A stretch of DNA of 64,000 nt from Bacteroidota bacterium (GTDB taxonomy: Bacteria; Bacteroidota; Bacteroidia; Bacteroidales; Paludibacteraceae): assembly GCA_021779195.1 (NCBI GenBank), contig JAJYBB010000007.1, forward strand, positions 54,380 to 118,379, given 5' to 3'. The translations under genes were made by a program, and so were the position numbers. Within the stretch, counting starts at the first letter, position 1. Each line of letters starts with the position of its first letter. Below the pieces are notes generated by a model that worked only from the letters and a program-made list of their open reading frames with translations, did not search any database and had not been told where the DNA came from. Below are positions 17,343-25,986 of the stretch, piece by piece.

Positions 17343-19532
17343 CTATTTTAATGGTTCGATACCTTTCAGGGTTGGAATAACTTGTTGAATGGAACCATCG
17401 GTATTAAATTTCATTTTGTCAATACAAACTTCGCGGTTATAACCGGCTGCATCGCCCATGGTAATGCCATTGGGATAATTAAAACGATGATATACAAGAT
17501 ACCATTCGTCCTTTCCAGGAATTTGGAGAACCGAATTATGTCCTGTTCCGTAAATGCCGGCTTTTGGATTCTTGGCAATGACGAGATTGTTTTTGGGTAT
17601 ATTAAAGTTCCCGAGCGGGGTTGTTGAGGTGGCATAACGAACGCGGTAGTTTTCGCTTCGTGTATCGCCATCTGACCACATAAAGTAGTAAATGCCATTC
17701 CGGTAAATTACATACGATCCTTCACGAAAAGTCTGATCAGGATGGAGTATTTTTTCGGTTTCGGGTTTAATTGAAACCATATCGTCGTTCAATTCGGCTC
17801 CGGCCATAAATCCATTTCCCCAGTACAAATAACTTTTCCCCGTCTGAGGATCGGTAAATACATCCGGATCGATGGTTTGACCGTTGCTTATGCCGTCGGG
17901 CTTTTGATCAATTAAGGGTTTGCCTGAATCGAAAAACGGTCCGGTAGGATTGTCGGAAACGGCAACACCGATTTTCTGAGCAGCTGTAAAGTAAAAAAAG
18001 TATTTGAACACGCCATTGATTTTTTTTTCGACAATACACGGAGCCCAAGCATTGCGATTTGCCCAGGTAACATCTTTTCCCAATTGAAGTATAGTGCCTT
18101 CATCTTTCCAATCAACAAGATTATCGGACGAGAAGCATTTAAAAAAAGTTCCAGACCATCCGGTAAAGCCATCGGACGTGGGATAAATGTAATACTTGCC
18201 GGTTTTTTCAGCATATAAAACTTCGGGATCAGCATAAAATCCGTTTAACACCGGATTATTACGTATAACAGTTTCGGCAGTATAAATTTCAGGCTTTTTA
18301 TCACCGATCGTGATTTTGTAGGTTACTTTTCCTTTGCTGAATTCACCTTTTATTTTTTCAATACGAATGCCTTCGAATGCTTTAAATTCGGGATTGAATG
18401 TTTTAAGGTCAGTTGTTGAAGTTACCGGAAAAATAATGGTTTTATTTTTGATATTTACTATAATATCTTTTGATTTTAATGTTTCAGCCTGCGCGGTAGT
18501 AAATATTTTATCGGGAGTCATCCAATAATTGCGAAGTCGAAGTGCCTCTTGAGCGGTGATAGTCATTATTGTTCCGTGACGTGGATGAAAATCCATTGTT
18601 ACATCCTGATCGATGGATTTAAAGTTTTCTAAATCCGTACTTTGTGTGAACTGATACCGCCCACTGGTGTACATATCGTACATTAAAATCCATTTGTTCG
18701 AGTGATTCAGTTTAAATACACCCGACCCTTCAACAGGTTTGTCGGTTTGTTGCAAATATTGATCCTTTAACTTCCAGCCGTCGGTCAGTTTATCGGATAC
18801 TGCTTCTTTAATCCCGTTGCCATGACCTTCGGTTTTGAAAAACAAATGGTATTTTCCGAAAGCGAAAACGATATCGCCATCAATACAGGCGGTTTTATAC
18901 GGATTGAAAAACAATTGTTTAGGAGAACTTGTCAGAGCTGTGAAATCTTTATTTACATAACTGTAATAAATTTTATCGTAATCTTTTGGCCCCTTACGAA
19001 TCGAAAAATAGACCATGTATTTTTTAGCTGAAGGATCATAAATAGTTTGGGGAGCCCAAACCCGATCGACATTGCCAAATGCTGCAGGAAAAGCCGACGG
19101 GATATTTATGGCCTTCGAAGTCCAATGAATCAAATCGTTCGATTTAAGTAAAACAATTCCTCTGTTTGAAGCCCAGCCTTTGGATGAAACCATATCGGTG
19201 GCTACCATGTAAAATGTTTTTCCATTTTCACATCGTAAAATATGAGGGTCGCGAACACCACCCGAAAAACTGATTTTTTTTGAATTAACTACCGGTTGAT
19301 TGTTATTCAGAGCTTTGAAATTAAATCCATCGTCACTTAAAGCAAACCGGATTTGTTCTTCATCGATTTTGTTTCCGATGAAATAAACAAAAAGATAAGC
19401 TGATGTTTGAGGAGATGTACCGACTAACGACGTGTTTGTAGCTTGCTGAAAAGCATTTGCGGGTTGCAGCGAAATGAATCCGAAAAAAATGTAATAAATT
19501 AAAGTCAGGTTTTTTCTGAGTGTTGAAAGCAT
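17343..19532 (-). CDS. Tandem GH43-GH43 glycosidase
   Basis: Two complete GH43 propellers lie in one 729-aa exported polypeptide (signal peptide about residues 1-27). Domain 1 (about 45-340) shows base Asp in GGVRDPHIL, modulator Asp in CIDGDIVF and acid Glu in PVEGSGVFKL. Domain 2 (about 430-729) shows NGFYADPEVLY, DPDVFTDPQTG and FREGSYVIYRNG, plus the calcium/histidine-site motif GTGHNSV. A short beta linker joins them (about 340-430). GH43 members remove arabinofuranose, xylose or galactose. Two active sites on one chain suggest two linkages of the same side chain, but specificity cannot be read from sequence. Confidence 0.93.
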   Translation of the reverse strand: MLSTLRKNLTLIYYIFFGFISLQPANAFQQATNTSLVGTSPQTSAYLFVYFIGNKIDEEQIRFALSDDGFNFKALNNNQPVVNSKKISFSGGVRDPHILRCENGKTFYMVATDMVSSKGWASNRGIVLLKSNDLIHWTSKAINIPSAFPAAFGNVDRVWAPQTIYDPSAKKYMVYFSIRKGPKDYDKIYYSYVNKDFTALTSSPKQLFFNPYKTACIDGDIVFAFGKYHLFFKTEGHGNGIKEAVSDKLTDGWKLKDQYLQQTDKPVEGSGVFKLNHSNKWILMYDMYTSGRYQFTQSTDLENFKSIDQDVTMDFHPRHGTIMTITAQEALRLRNYWMTPDKIFTTAQAETLKSKDIIVNIKNKTIIFPVTSTTDLKTFNPEFKAFEGIRIEKIKGEFSKGKVTYKITIGDKKPEIYTAETVIRNNPVLNGFYADPEVLYAEKTGKYYIYPTSDGFTGWSGTFFKCFSSDNLVDWKDEGTILQLGKDVTWANRNAWAPCIVEKKINGVFKYFFYFTAAQKIGVAVSDNPTGPFFDSGKPLIDQKPDGISNGQTIDPDVFTDPQTGKSYLYWGNGFMAGAELNDDMVSIKPETEKILHPDQTFREGSYVIYRNGIYYFMWSDGDTRSENYRVRYATSTTPLGNFNIPKNNLVIAKNPKAGIYGTGHNSVLQIPGKDEWYLVYHRFNYPNGITMGDAAGYNREVCIDKMKFNTDGSIQQVIPTLKGIEPLK

Positions 19533-19608
19533 ATTATTTAATTGATGTGATTAAAAATTTATCAAGTTTATAAATTGAAAATGGATAAAGTTTTATAACT
19601 TTGAGAAT

Positions 19609-19745
19609 ACTCCGAAAAGTCAACTTTATATTTCTGAACGCTAAGATCGCCAGGAAACAAAGTCACAAAGTATTGAATTATACTGTATAATTTATCTTAG
19701 CGTCTTTGCAACTTTGTGTTCAAAAAATACTTTTCAAAGTGGACT
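19609..19745 (+). repeat. Dispersed MITE-like repeat, copy F, with inverted ends
   Basis: ACTCCGAAAAGTCAAC at the left mirrors the family right end, present here as ACTTTTCAAAGTGGACT. Inside, ACGCTAAGA (19639-) and TCTTAGCGT form a second inverted repeat, with the words CAAAGTCACAAAG and TTTGCAACTTTGTG. It sits inside the glycosidase operon between the GH31 and double-GH43 genes and overlaps the GH31 stop by 12 bp. Confidence 0.6.
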
Positions 19746-22115
19746 TAACTTTAAAATTAATTGTTTACCGGAGTACGATACTGATTTATTAAATTTAATA
19801 GTGTCTGAATCTCCTGTTCCGTTTTTCGTATTAACCAATACAAGATTGAATATTCTCGACTTCAGCATACCCGGAAATGTTCCGGTTCGACTGGAGATAT
19901 TTAATGTTTTGTTTTTGTCATTCCATTTAAACGTGATAGTTGAATACAACCCTTTTTCGTAGTTGTAGTTATCGGCTTCGTCTTCATACAATGTAAATTC
20001 ACCATTTGCTCCCGGGTAAATTCGAATTTCAAGTTTATTCCATTTTTTTTCTGTGCTGTACTGGACTTTTGGTCCAAAAGGTAAAATCGAACCCGCTTTA
20101 ATATACAAGGGCATGATATCGATGGGTGCTGCTTTTTGTACCGTTTGTCCTCCTTGCAATTTTTCACCTGTCCAGAAATCGAACCAACTTATGCCTGAAG
20201 GCAAGTATAACTTTCTGTTTTTGACGACGGAAAAATCCTCGGTAGTCTCGTTACCGTTATTTGCAGTATACATGGCATTTAAAACAGGAGCAACTAAAAT
20301 AGCATGACCAAACATATATTCATCGTTGATATTAAGCGTGTTTTTATCTGAAGCAAAATCCATCATCAAGGCGCGCATAAAGCTTTCGGAATGGGATGTA
20401 ACATTCCAGGCAGTCGCATAAATGTAGGGCAGAAGCCGATACCGTAAGTTGATATACTTGTCGATTGCATCAAAAGTCCAGTTTCCTTTTCTTCCGAAAT
20501 TGTAAATCTCGCGGGGTGCATCCGTGCCGTGTGAACGCATCATGGGAGTAAAAGTGCCGAATTGAATCCAACGAGCATAAAGCTCACGATATGTTTTTGT
20601 TTGCAACGCATTCTTTCCGCCGTATTTCCACAAAAAGAAGCCACCAATATCTGCATTCCAGTAAGGAATTCCGGTTAGCGAAAAGTTTAAAGCAGCAGGA
20701 ATTTGTTTTTGCAATGTACCCCAACCGGCAACAATATCGCCCGACCATGAATTGGCAGCATATCTTTGCTGACCGGCAAAAGCCGAACGGGTGAGAATAA
20801 ATACGCGCTTTTCGGAAGTGGTGGCACGTTGATGCTCATACACCCCTTTGATATGTTCTAATGGAAATGCATTAACTACCGAACGATAAGAACCGAGAAA
20901 AGTGGGTTGATCAAAATCAGATTCTTTCACATTGATATGATCGGGTTCAGAAGAATCGAGCCACCAAGCATCGGTATTAAATGAGAAAATGCCCTTGTTT
21001 AGATATTTCCAGTATATATCGCGTGCCTTGGGATTATATACATCATATGGTAGGGTACCCGATTTCGGAGGCCAGGTATCAAAATTGAGAAGCATTTGTT
21101 TTGATTCTAATTCTTTGTATTGTTGAGTTTTGCACCCAAACCCGGGCCATGCAACAATCATCAAATGTGCATTCATTTTGTGAATACTGTCTACCATTTC
21201 ATGAGGACGTGGAAAATTGGTTTTGTCAAAACTCATTGCATTCCACAAACTATCCGGTCCCCAGTATTGCCAATCCTGAATTACACCGTCGATTGGAACT
21301 TTCAGCCGGCGATAAGTTTGAATGACATCAACAGATTGTGATTGATTTTTATATCGCTCTTTCGATTGTAAATACCCGAATCCCCATAATGGAATCATTG
21401 GTGCCTGACCGGTCAGGTTTCGCATACCGGCAACAACACCATCAGCATTTCCACCGTAAATAAAGTAATAATCAGAGCCATCACCCATCGATTCGAAAGA
21501 TGTTTCTTGCGCATTGTCGGTGTAAGTAGTGGCGGCATAATTGTCCCAAAAAATGCCATAACCTTTAACAGACAGAAAATATGGAATGCAAATTTTCATG
21601 TTTTCATTTTGAAGAATAATGCGTTCGCCCCGTTGAATCAGTTTACCATTCTGTTGTTCGCCTAACCCATAAATTGCTTCATTGTTATCAAGCATAAAAG
21701 CCTGACGAACGAGGTATGTTGATTTTTTTACATCGAGAGTCGGTGTAAATTGTGTTCCATAATCTTTTTCGGTAAAAAGTTCTATTCCGTTGGCGTCGAA
21801 ATAGCTAACTCGACCGGTGATCAAATTCAGTTGCACCTGAAGAACCGATGTTGTAAGACTGATCATGTCGCTGTTCTCCGAAATATTAAATGCTGTTTTT
21901 TCCGGTGTTTTTACTACCGAAAGACTTGTTTTAATGAATGATTTTCCTTCTGGATATTTCACGATTCGTACTAAAGAAGGACTAAAAAACTGAATGTCAA
22001 CAGTCATTGTCGGAATTGTAGTTTTTATTCCGTTTGGCATTCTTTCGTACGATTTAGCATACGAATTAATAAATAAAAAGGTTAGAATGATTAAGGTGAT
22101 TATTCTGAATTTCAT
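19734..22115 (-). CDS. GH31 alpha-glycosidase (probably alpha-xylosidase)
   Basis: 793 aa with a signal peptide (residues 1-20). Domain order: N-terminal beta-sandwich (NNEAIYGLGEQQ), (beta/alpha)8 barrel, then C-terminal beta domains. The nucleophile Asp is in AWWLDSSEPDH and the acid/base Asp in RSHGTDAPRE. GHAILVAPVL and IMPLYIKAGSILPFGP are standard family motifs. The WWLDSSEPD form, rather than WxDMNE, favours the alpha-xylosidase-like branch over alpha-glucosidases (inference). In a pectin context it may trim xylose from xylogalacturonan or xyloglucan fragments. The final codons come from repeat copy F. It lies 12 bp after the GH35 gene, in the same operon. Confidence 0.93.
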   Translation of the reverse strand: MKFRIITLIILTFLFINSYAKSYERMPNGIKTTIPTMTVDIQFFSPSLVRIVKYPEGKSFIKTSLSVVKTPEKTAFNISENSDMISLTTSVLQVQLNLITGRVSYFDANGIELFTEKDYGTQFTPTLDVKKSTYLVRQAFMLDNNEAIYGLGEQQNGKLIQRGERIILQNENMKICIPYFLSVKGYGIFWDNYAATTYTDNAQETSFESMGDGSDYYFIYGGNADGVVAGMRNLTGQAPMIPLWGFGYLQSKERYKNQSQSVDVIQTYRRLKVPIDGVIQDWQYWGPDSLWNAMSFDKTNFPRPHEMVDSIHKMNAHLMIVAWPGFGCKTQQYKELESKQMLLNFDTWPPKSGTLPYDVYNPKARDIYWKYLNKGIFSFNTDAWWLDSSEPDHINVKESDFDQPTFLGSYRSVVNAFPLEHIKGVYEHQRATTSEKRVFILTRSAFAGQQRYAANSWSGDIVAGWGTLQKQIPAALNFSLTGIPYWNADIGGFFLWKYGGKNALQTKTYRELYARWIQFGTFTPMMRSHGTDAPREIYNFGRKGNWTFDAIDKYINLRYRLLPYIYATAWNVTSHSESFMRALMMDFASDKNTLNINDEYMFGHAILVAPVLNAMYTANNGNETTEDFSVVKNRKLYLPSGISWFDFWTGEKLQGGQTVQKAAPIDIMPLYIKAGSILPFGPKVQYSTEKKWNKLEIRIYPGANGEFTLYEDEADNYNYEKGLYSTITFKWNDKNKTLNISSRTGTFPGMLKSRIFNLVLVNTKNGTGDSDTIKFNKSVSYSGKQLILKLSPL

Positions 22116-22127
22116 TTTAATTCGAAT

Positions 22128-24479
22128 CTAAAATTTGAATGCATTATTTTGAAGATAAAACCGATAATCTTTTACAATGCCTCTGGTACTGTTATCACTA
22201 CGGGGCAAAATTCGGAATCCTTTCACCTTGATTTCTTTTCCCATATCAATGACAATTTGATGTGGGAAATTTGACTTGTCGCCAATTTTTGTTTGCCAGA
22301 TAATTGATTCCTGGTTATCGAAAATTTTATCGGCACCATTTGCCATTTTTTGTGTTTCTTCACTGTCCACATAAATCACTTTCCAATTAAGGGATGAAAT
22401 CACGTTACCGTCCTCGCCGATAATTTCAAATTCGGCAATTGACGACGAATTATCGTCGGGTTGCTGGGCACTCAACGCTTCAAAGCAGAAATATCGTCCT
22501 GAAGTTATTTCGTCTAAGTTTATGGTTTTCCATTCGCTTCCGGCTGGTAAAGTTCCTGCTATCACTGGATTTACCCCGTTTAGATTCAGACTTTTCACCA
22601 TTTTCTTTTCACCGGAATGATCCTGATTGATTCTATCTAAGATAGGATGATTTAATCCTTCAATTGTGTTTGTTGCAACAGGTTTTTCCATGTCGAATAC
22701 GATAATTTCATTTTTGCCTTTTTTCAAATAACATCCCGGAAGGCAAAGCGTTTGTGTTGGACCGATTCTCCAAAACCGACCCAGGTTATGCCCGTTTATC
22801 CAAACCATTCCTTTGCCCCAATGACTCATATCTAAATAGGTATAGCCGGTCGTGGTTAAATTGAAAGTGGCTTTATACCAACCCGGACCATTGAACGGTT
22901 GGGTTTTGAAATTTTTATGTTCTACAAATTTATTATCAACAGGGAAGTTGTATACAGTCCAGTTTTTGAGATTAGTTTCAGTTTTACCATCCGAGAGCAG
23001 AACTTTATCGGTTATTCCTTTCCGATCGATAATTGCTTCGCCGTAATTCACCCGACCCATTCCTTCAACTAAAATGTCTACTATCGAATTCTTCTTTAAT
23101 GCAGGTAGTTCGATGGTGTTTTCTCCTTTTCGGCGATCCAATTTTCCGATCAAATGCCCATTCACAAAAATCATTGCCCAATCGTGTACATCTTTAATCA
23201 CTAAATTCATTTTACGTTGGGTAGCATGCATTTTTTTACGGTATAAAATTGAACCCCATCCTTGATTGAAAAACTCCATTGTTTGAATGTCGACGGTTTG
23301 ATGCGGAGTAGGCAGGTTGGCGAACAATGCAGCAAACCGATGAAATTGAATAGGAGGGAGGGTGATTGTTTTTTCAGGGTTTTGAGGTATTTCGGGCAAC
23401 GTTTCACCTTCCTGCAAATAATTTTTGAGTAGATCGCGAATCGCATAAAATTTATCGGTCGGATTTCCGGCTTCATCTATCGGTGCGTTGTAATCATAAG
23501 ATGAGGTTGTTGGGGCATAAGCCGGTGCATTGGCACCTGCCCATTGTCCGAAAGATGTGCCACCATGTGCCATGTACAGACTGAATGAAATTTTACGATC
23601 CATCATGTCTTTTAAACTCCCGATAAAACTCTTTACATCGCGGGTTTCGTGTGGACGACCCCATTGATCGAACCAGCCGGTCCAATATTCGCCACACATC
23701 AAGGGTGAAGTAGGATTCATTTGTTTAAATTTGCGAAACTGGTCGTCAATATTTGAACCAGCACCAAAATTCAATGCATTCACAGCTCCATCGAGTTTGT
23801 ATCGAAAGAAATTTGATGACCAATCGCAACGTAATAATTGCACTTTATTAAAACCTGCTTCCTGAATATTGTGTTTCATGGCTTCCATGTATTTCGAATC
23901 ATTTCCCCACGTACCATATTCATTTTCAACTTGAACCATGATAATATTACCTCCGTTTTCAATTTGATACGGTGCTAATTGTTTTCCCACTTGGTTTAAA
24001 TAAAGCTTGGTTTGCTGCATAAAATACTCGTCCGAAAGACTTCGTACCCGTAAATCCTTCTTCTTGAGCAACCACCAGGGTAATCCACCCATATCCCATT
24101 CGGCACAAACATAAGGTCCGGGACGAAGAATGCAGTACATTCCGTTTTTTTGGATTAACCGAACAAATTCGGCTATGTCTTTATTCCCGGTGAAATCAAA
24201 AACGCCCGGTTGTTGTTCGTGGTAATTCCAAAAAATATAAATACAAATCGTATTCATTCCCATGGCTTTAGCCATTTTGATACGATGATCCCAATATTCA
24301 CGCGGTATTCGACTGTAATGAAGTTCTCCAGCCCGAATAACAAAGGGCTTACCGTTGAGGAGAAAGGTGTTTTTACCAGCGACAAAACTTCCGGGTTTTC
24401 CGTTCTGAGCGTTAATACACCCTATTGATAGAAATGTCGTGATAATGAGTGATAAAAGAAATTTTTTCTTGATATTCAT
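22128..24479 (-). CDS. GH35 beta-galactosidase
   Basis: 783 aa. The N-terminus (LSIGCINAQ) could be a type I signal peptide or a lipobox at Cys21. The barrel has FVIRAGELHYSRIPREYW, GPYVCAEWDMGGLPWWLL, the acid/base Glu in VQVENEYGTW and the nucleophile Glu in CGEYWTGWFDQWG. Beta-sandwich domains follow (GKGMVWINGHNLGRFWRIGP), and a C-terminal F5/8-type discoidin-like domain (about 650-783, ending VKGFRILPRSDNSTRG) probably binds sugar. It releases terminal beta-galactose from galactan or arabinogalactan. It is the second gene of the operon, 28 bp after GH105. Confidence 0.95.
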   Translation of the reverse strand: MNIKKKFLLSLIITTFLSIGCINAQNGKPGSFVAGKNTFLLNGKPFVIRAGELHYSRIPREYWDHRIKMAKAMGMNTICIYIFWNYHEQQPGVFDFTGNKDIAEFVRLIQKNGMYCILRPGPYVCAEWDMGGLPWWLLKKKDLRVRSLSDEYFMQQTKLYLNQVGKQLAPYQIENGGNIIMVQVENEYGTWGNDSKYMEAMKHNIQEAGFNKVQLLRCDWSSNFFRYKLDGAVNALNFGAGSNIDDQFRKFKQMNPTSPLMCGEYWTGWFDQWGRPHETRDVKSFIGSLKDMMDRKISFSLYMAHGGTSFGQWAGANAPAYAPTTSSYDYNAPIDEAGNPTDKFYAIRDLLKNYLQEGETLPEIPQNPEKTITLPPIQFHRFAALFANLPTPHQTVDIQTMEFFNQGWGSILYRKKMHATQRKMNLVIKDVHDWAMIFVNGHLIGKLDRRKGENTIELPALKKNSIVDILVEGMGRVNYGEAIIDRKGITDKVLLSDGKTETNLKNWTVYNFPVDNKFVEHKNFKTQPFNGPGWYKATFNLTTTGYTYLDMSHWGKGMVWINGHNLGRFWRIGPTQTLCLPGCYLKKGKNEIIVFDMEKPVATNTIEGLNHPILDRINQDHSGEKKMVKSLNLNGVNPVIAGTLPAGSEWKTINLDEITSGRYFCFEALSAQQPDDNSSSIAEFEIIGEDGNVISSLNWKVIYVDSEETQKMANGADKIFDNQESIIWQTKIGDKSNFPHQIVIDMGKEIKVKGFRILPRSDNSTRGIVKDYRFYLQNNAFKF

Positions 24480-24507
24480 CGGAAATACAATAAAAAACGA
24501 TTATACC

Positions 24508-25662
24508 TTATTTTTTTGATTCTATTTTATTTGTAAACTTCGTCATTTCGGAAGCGGCAAGTAAAAATGCACCTACTCCGAAGTTTGCCGTCGAATGTTT
24601 ATCAACAATTTGTCCGGGAATGGCTTTTTCACCAATTGGTTGTACGTACCCAATGCTTCCATCAGGCTGTAATGCAATTTTCGATAAATAATGCCAACCT
24701 TTGAGAGCTGCATTTTCATATCTTTTACCTTTCAGCAGCCCGTTGTTTAAGCCCCACAAGTAACCGAACGTAAAAAATGCGGTTCCGCTTGTTTCGTAGC
24801 CAGGTGCTTGTTTCGGGTCAAGTAAACTTCGTGTCCAGTAGCCTTCTTTTTGTTGTGACAGAAGCAATTCATTGGCTATTTTGAGATAATGATTCACAAA
24901 TACATCACGATGAATGTAGTTTTTTGGCATATCGGTCAAAACTTTTGCCAATCCGGCGAAAACCCACCCATTGCCCCGTGCCCAAAAATCCTTTTTCTCC
25001 GAACTGGTTTTGTGTTTGGGATATACATACTTTGCATCGCGATAAAACAATCCGGTTTCGGGATCGTACATGATGCTTTTTGCATATTCAAAGTATTCGT
25101 ACAATTTATCTAAATAAAGGGTATTGCCTGTAACCCGATAGAGTTTAGTCATTACCGGCATTACCATGTAAAGTCCATCAGCCCACCACCAGTAATCGTT
25201 ACGGGGTGTACTCATTTCGTACTCCATAACTTCACGTGCCCTGGCTATTTTAAAACTGTCAGGCGACAGGTTGAATAGATCGATATATGTCTGAAAACAA
25301 ACCTGCCAATCGCCGAAAAGTACGTAGTCCGGAGTTTCACCGTAATTGCTTTTCCACTTTGTCTTGTCGTCAGAAGTTGCCCCTTTCCAATTATTATGTA
25401 TTGCCCAATTTTCGGAATACTTTCTGAATTTGCTATTTTTTGTTACAAAATAGGCTGCCATGTTTCCGGTTTGATACACGGCTTCATCCCAAGTTGCTTT
25501 CCCTGGTTCAGAATGTGATAATTGCCATTGATTATTAACTTTTTGAATTGTTTTTAATACTTCAGCTTTTGAATAAAACTGAATGGCATGAACTTGAAAT
25601 ACAATGAAAAAGAATAAATATGAAAAGAAATAACGTAAAAATTTTATTGATAATGATTTCAT
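24508..25662 (-). CDS. GH105 unsaturated glucuronyl/rhamnogalacturonyl hydrolase
   Basis: 384 aa, signal peptide in residues 1-26. It is an (alpha/alpha)6 barrel of the GH88/GH105 clan with QTGNMAAYFVTK, NDYWWWADGLYMVMPV (catalytic Asp region), WARGNGWVFAGLAKVL and PGYETSGTAFFTFGYLWGL. These enzymes hydrate the 4,5-unsaturated uronic acid left by polysaccharide lyases, which fits the PL4 lyase nearby. It is probably the first gene of the six-gene minus-strand operon running down to 14171. Confidence 0.92.
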   Translation of the reverse strand: MKSLSIKFLRYFFSYLFFFIVFQVHAIQFYSKAEVLKTIQKVNNQWQLSHSEPGKATWDEAVYQTGNMAAYFVTKNSKFRKYSENWAIHNNWKGATSDDKTKWKSNYGETPDYVLFGDWQVCFQTYIDLFNLSPDSFKIARAREVMEYEMSTPRNDYWWWADGLYMVMPVMTKLYRVTGNTLYLDKLYEYFEYAKSIMYDPETGLFYRDAKYVYPKHKTSSEKKDFWARGNGWVFAGLAKVLTDMPKNYIHRDVFVNHYLKIANELLLSQQKEGYWTRSLLDPKQAPGYETSGTAFFTFGYLWGLNNGLLKGKRYENAALKGWHYLSKIALQPDGSIGYVQPIGEKAIPGQIVDKHSTANFGVGAFLLAASEMTKFTNKIESKK

Positions 25663-25986
25663 TTTTAAATAGATATAGTTGAATTAAAAATAAGTGCAAT
25701 GACTTTATATGAAAAACTTGAATTATCTTTAATTTCGGAAACAAAATTACATAATCCCTATTTTTTTTGGGGTTACATTTCGTTCAATATTGTGGAAGTT
25801 GTTTCAAATTTGAGTAATTGTAGTGGACAAATTATGATTCTTGTTTATAAATCAAACTCAATTTATTCAAATTACATGATTTTGAAATTTGTTCGTTGTA
25901 TATCAATGAAATATATTTTGTAAAATAATTCCAGAACTTTATAATATGCTTGGTTGATGATTGTGAATTGAATCAATAAGATCACA
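25663..25986 (-). promoter_or_regulatory. Upstream region of the glycosidase operon
   Basis: 324 bp with no credible gene. A minus-strand -7-like TAATTTTG lies at 25749-25742, about 80 nt before the GH105 ATG. No good TTTG was found at the right spacing. No direct repeat of the kind bound by hybrid two-component regulators was recognised. Confidence 0.35.

Noticed and set aside
25699..25923. 74-codon plus-strand frame upstream of GH105
   Set aside because: Low-complexity AT-rich composition in a promoter region, and no homology pattern.
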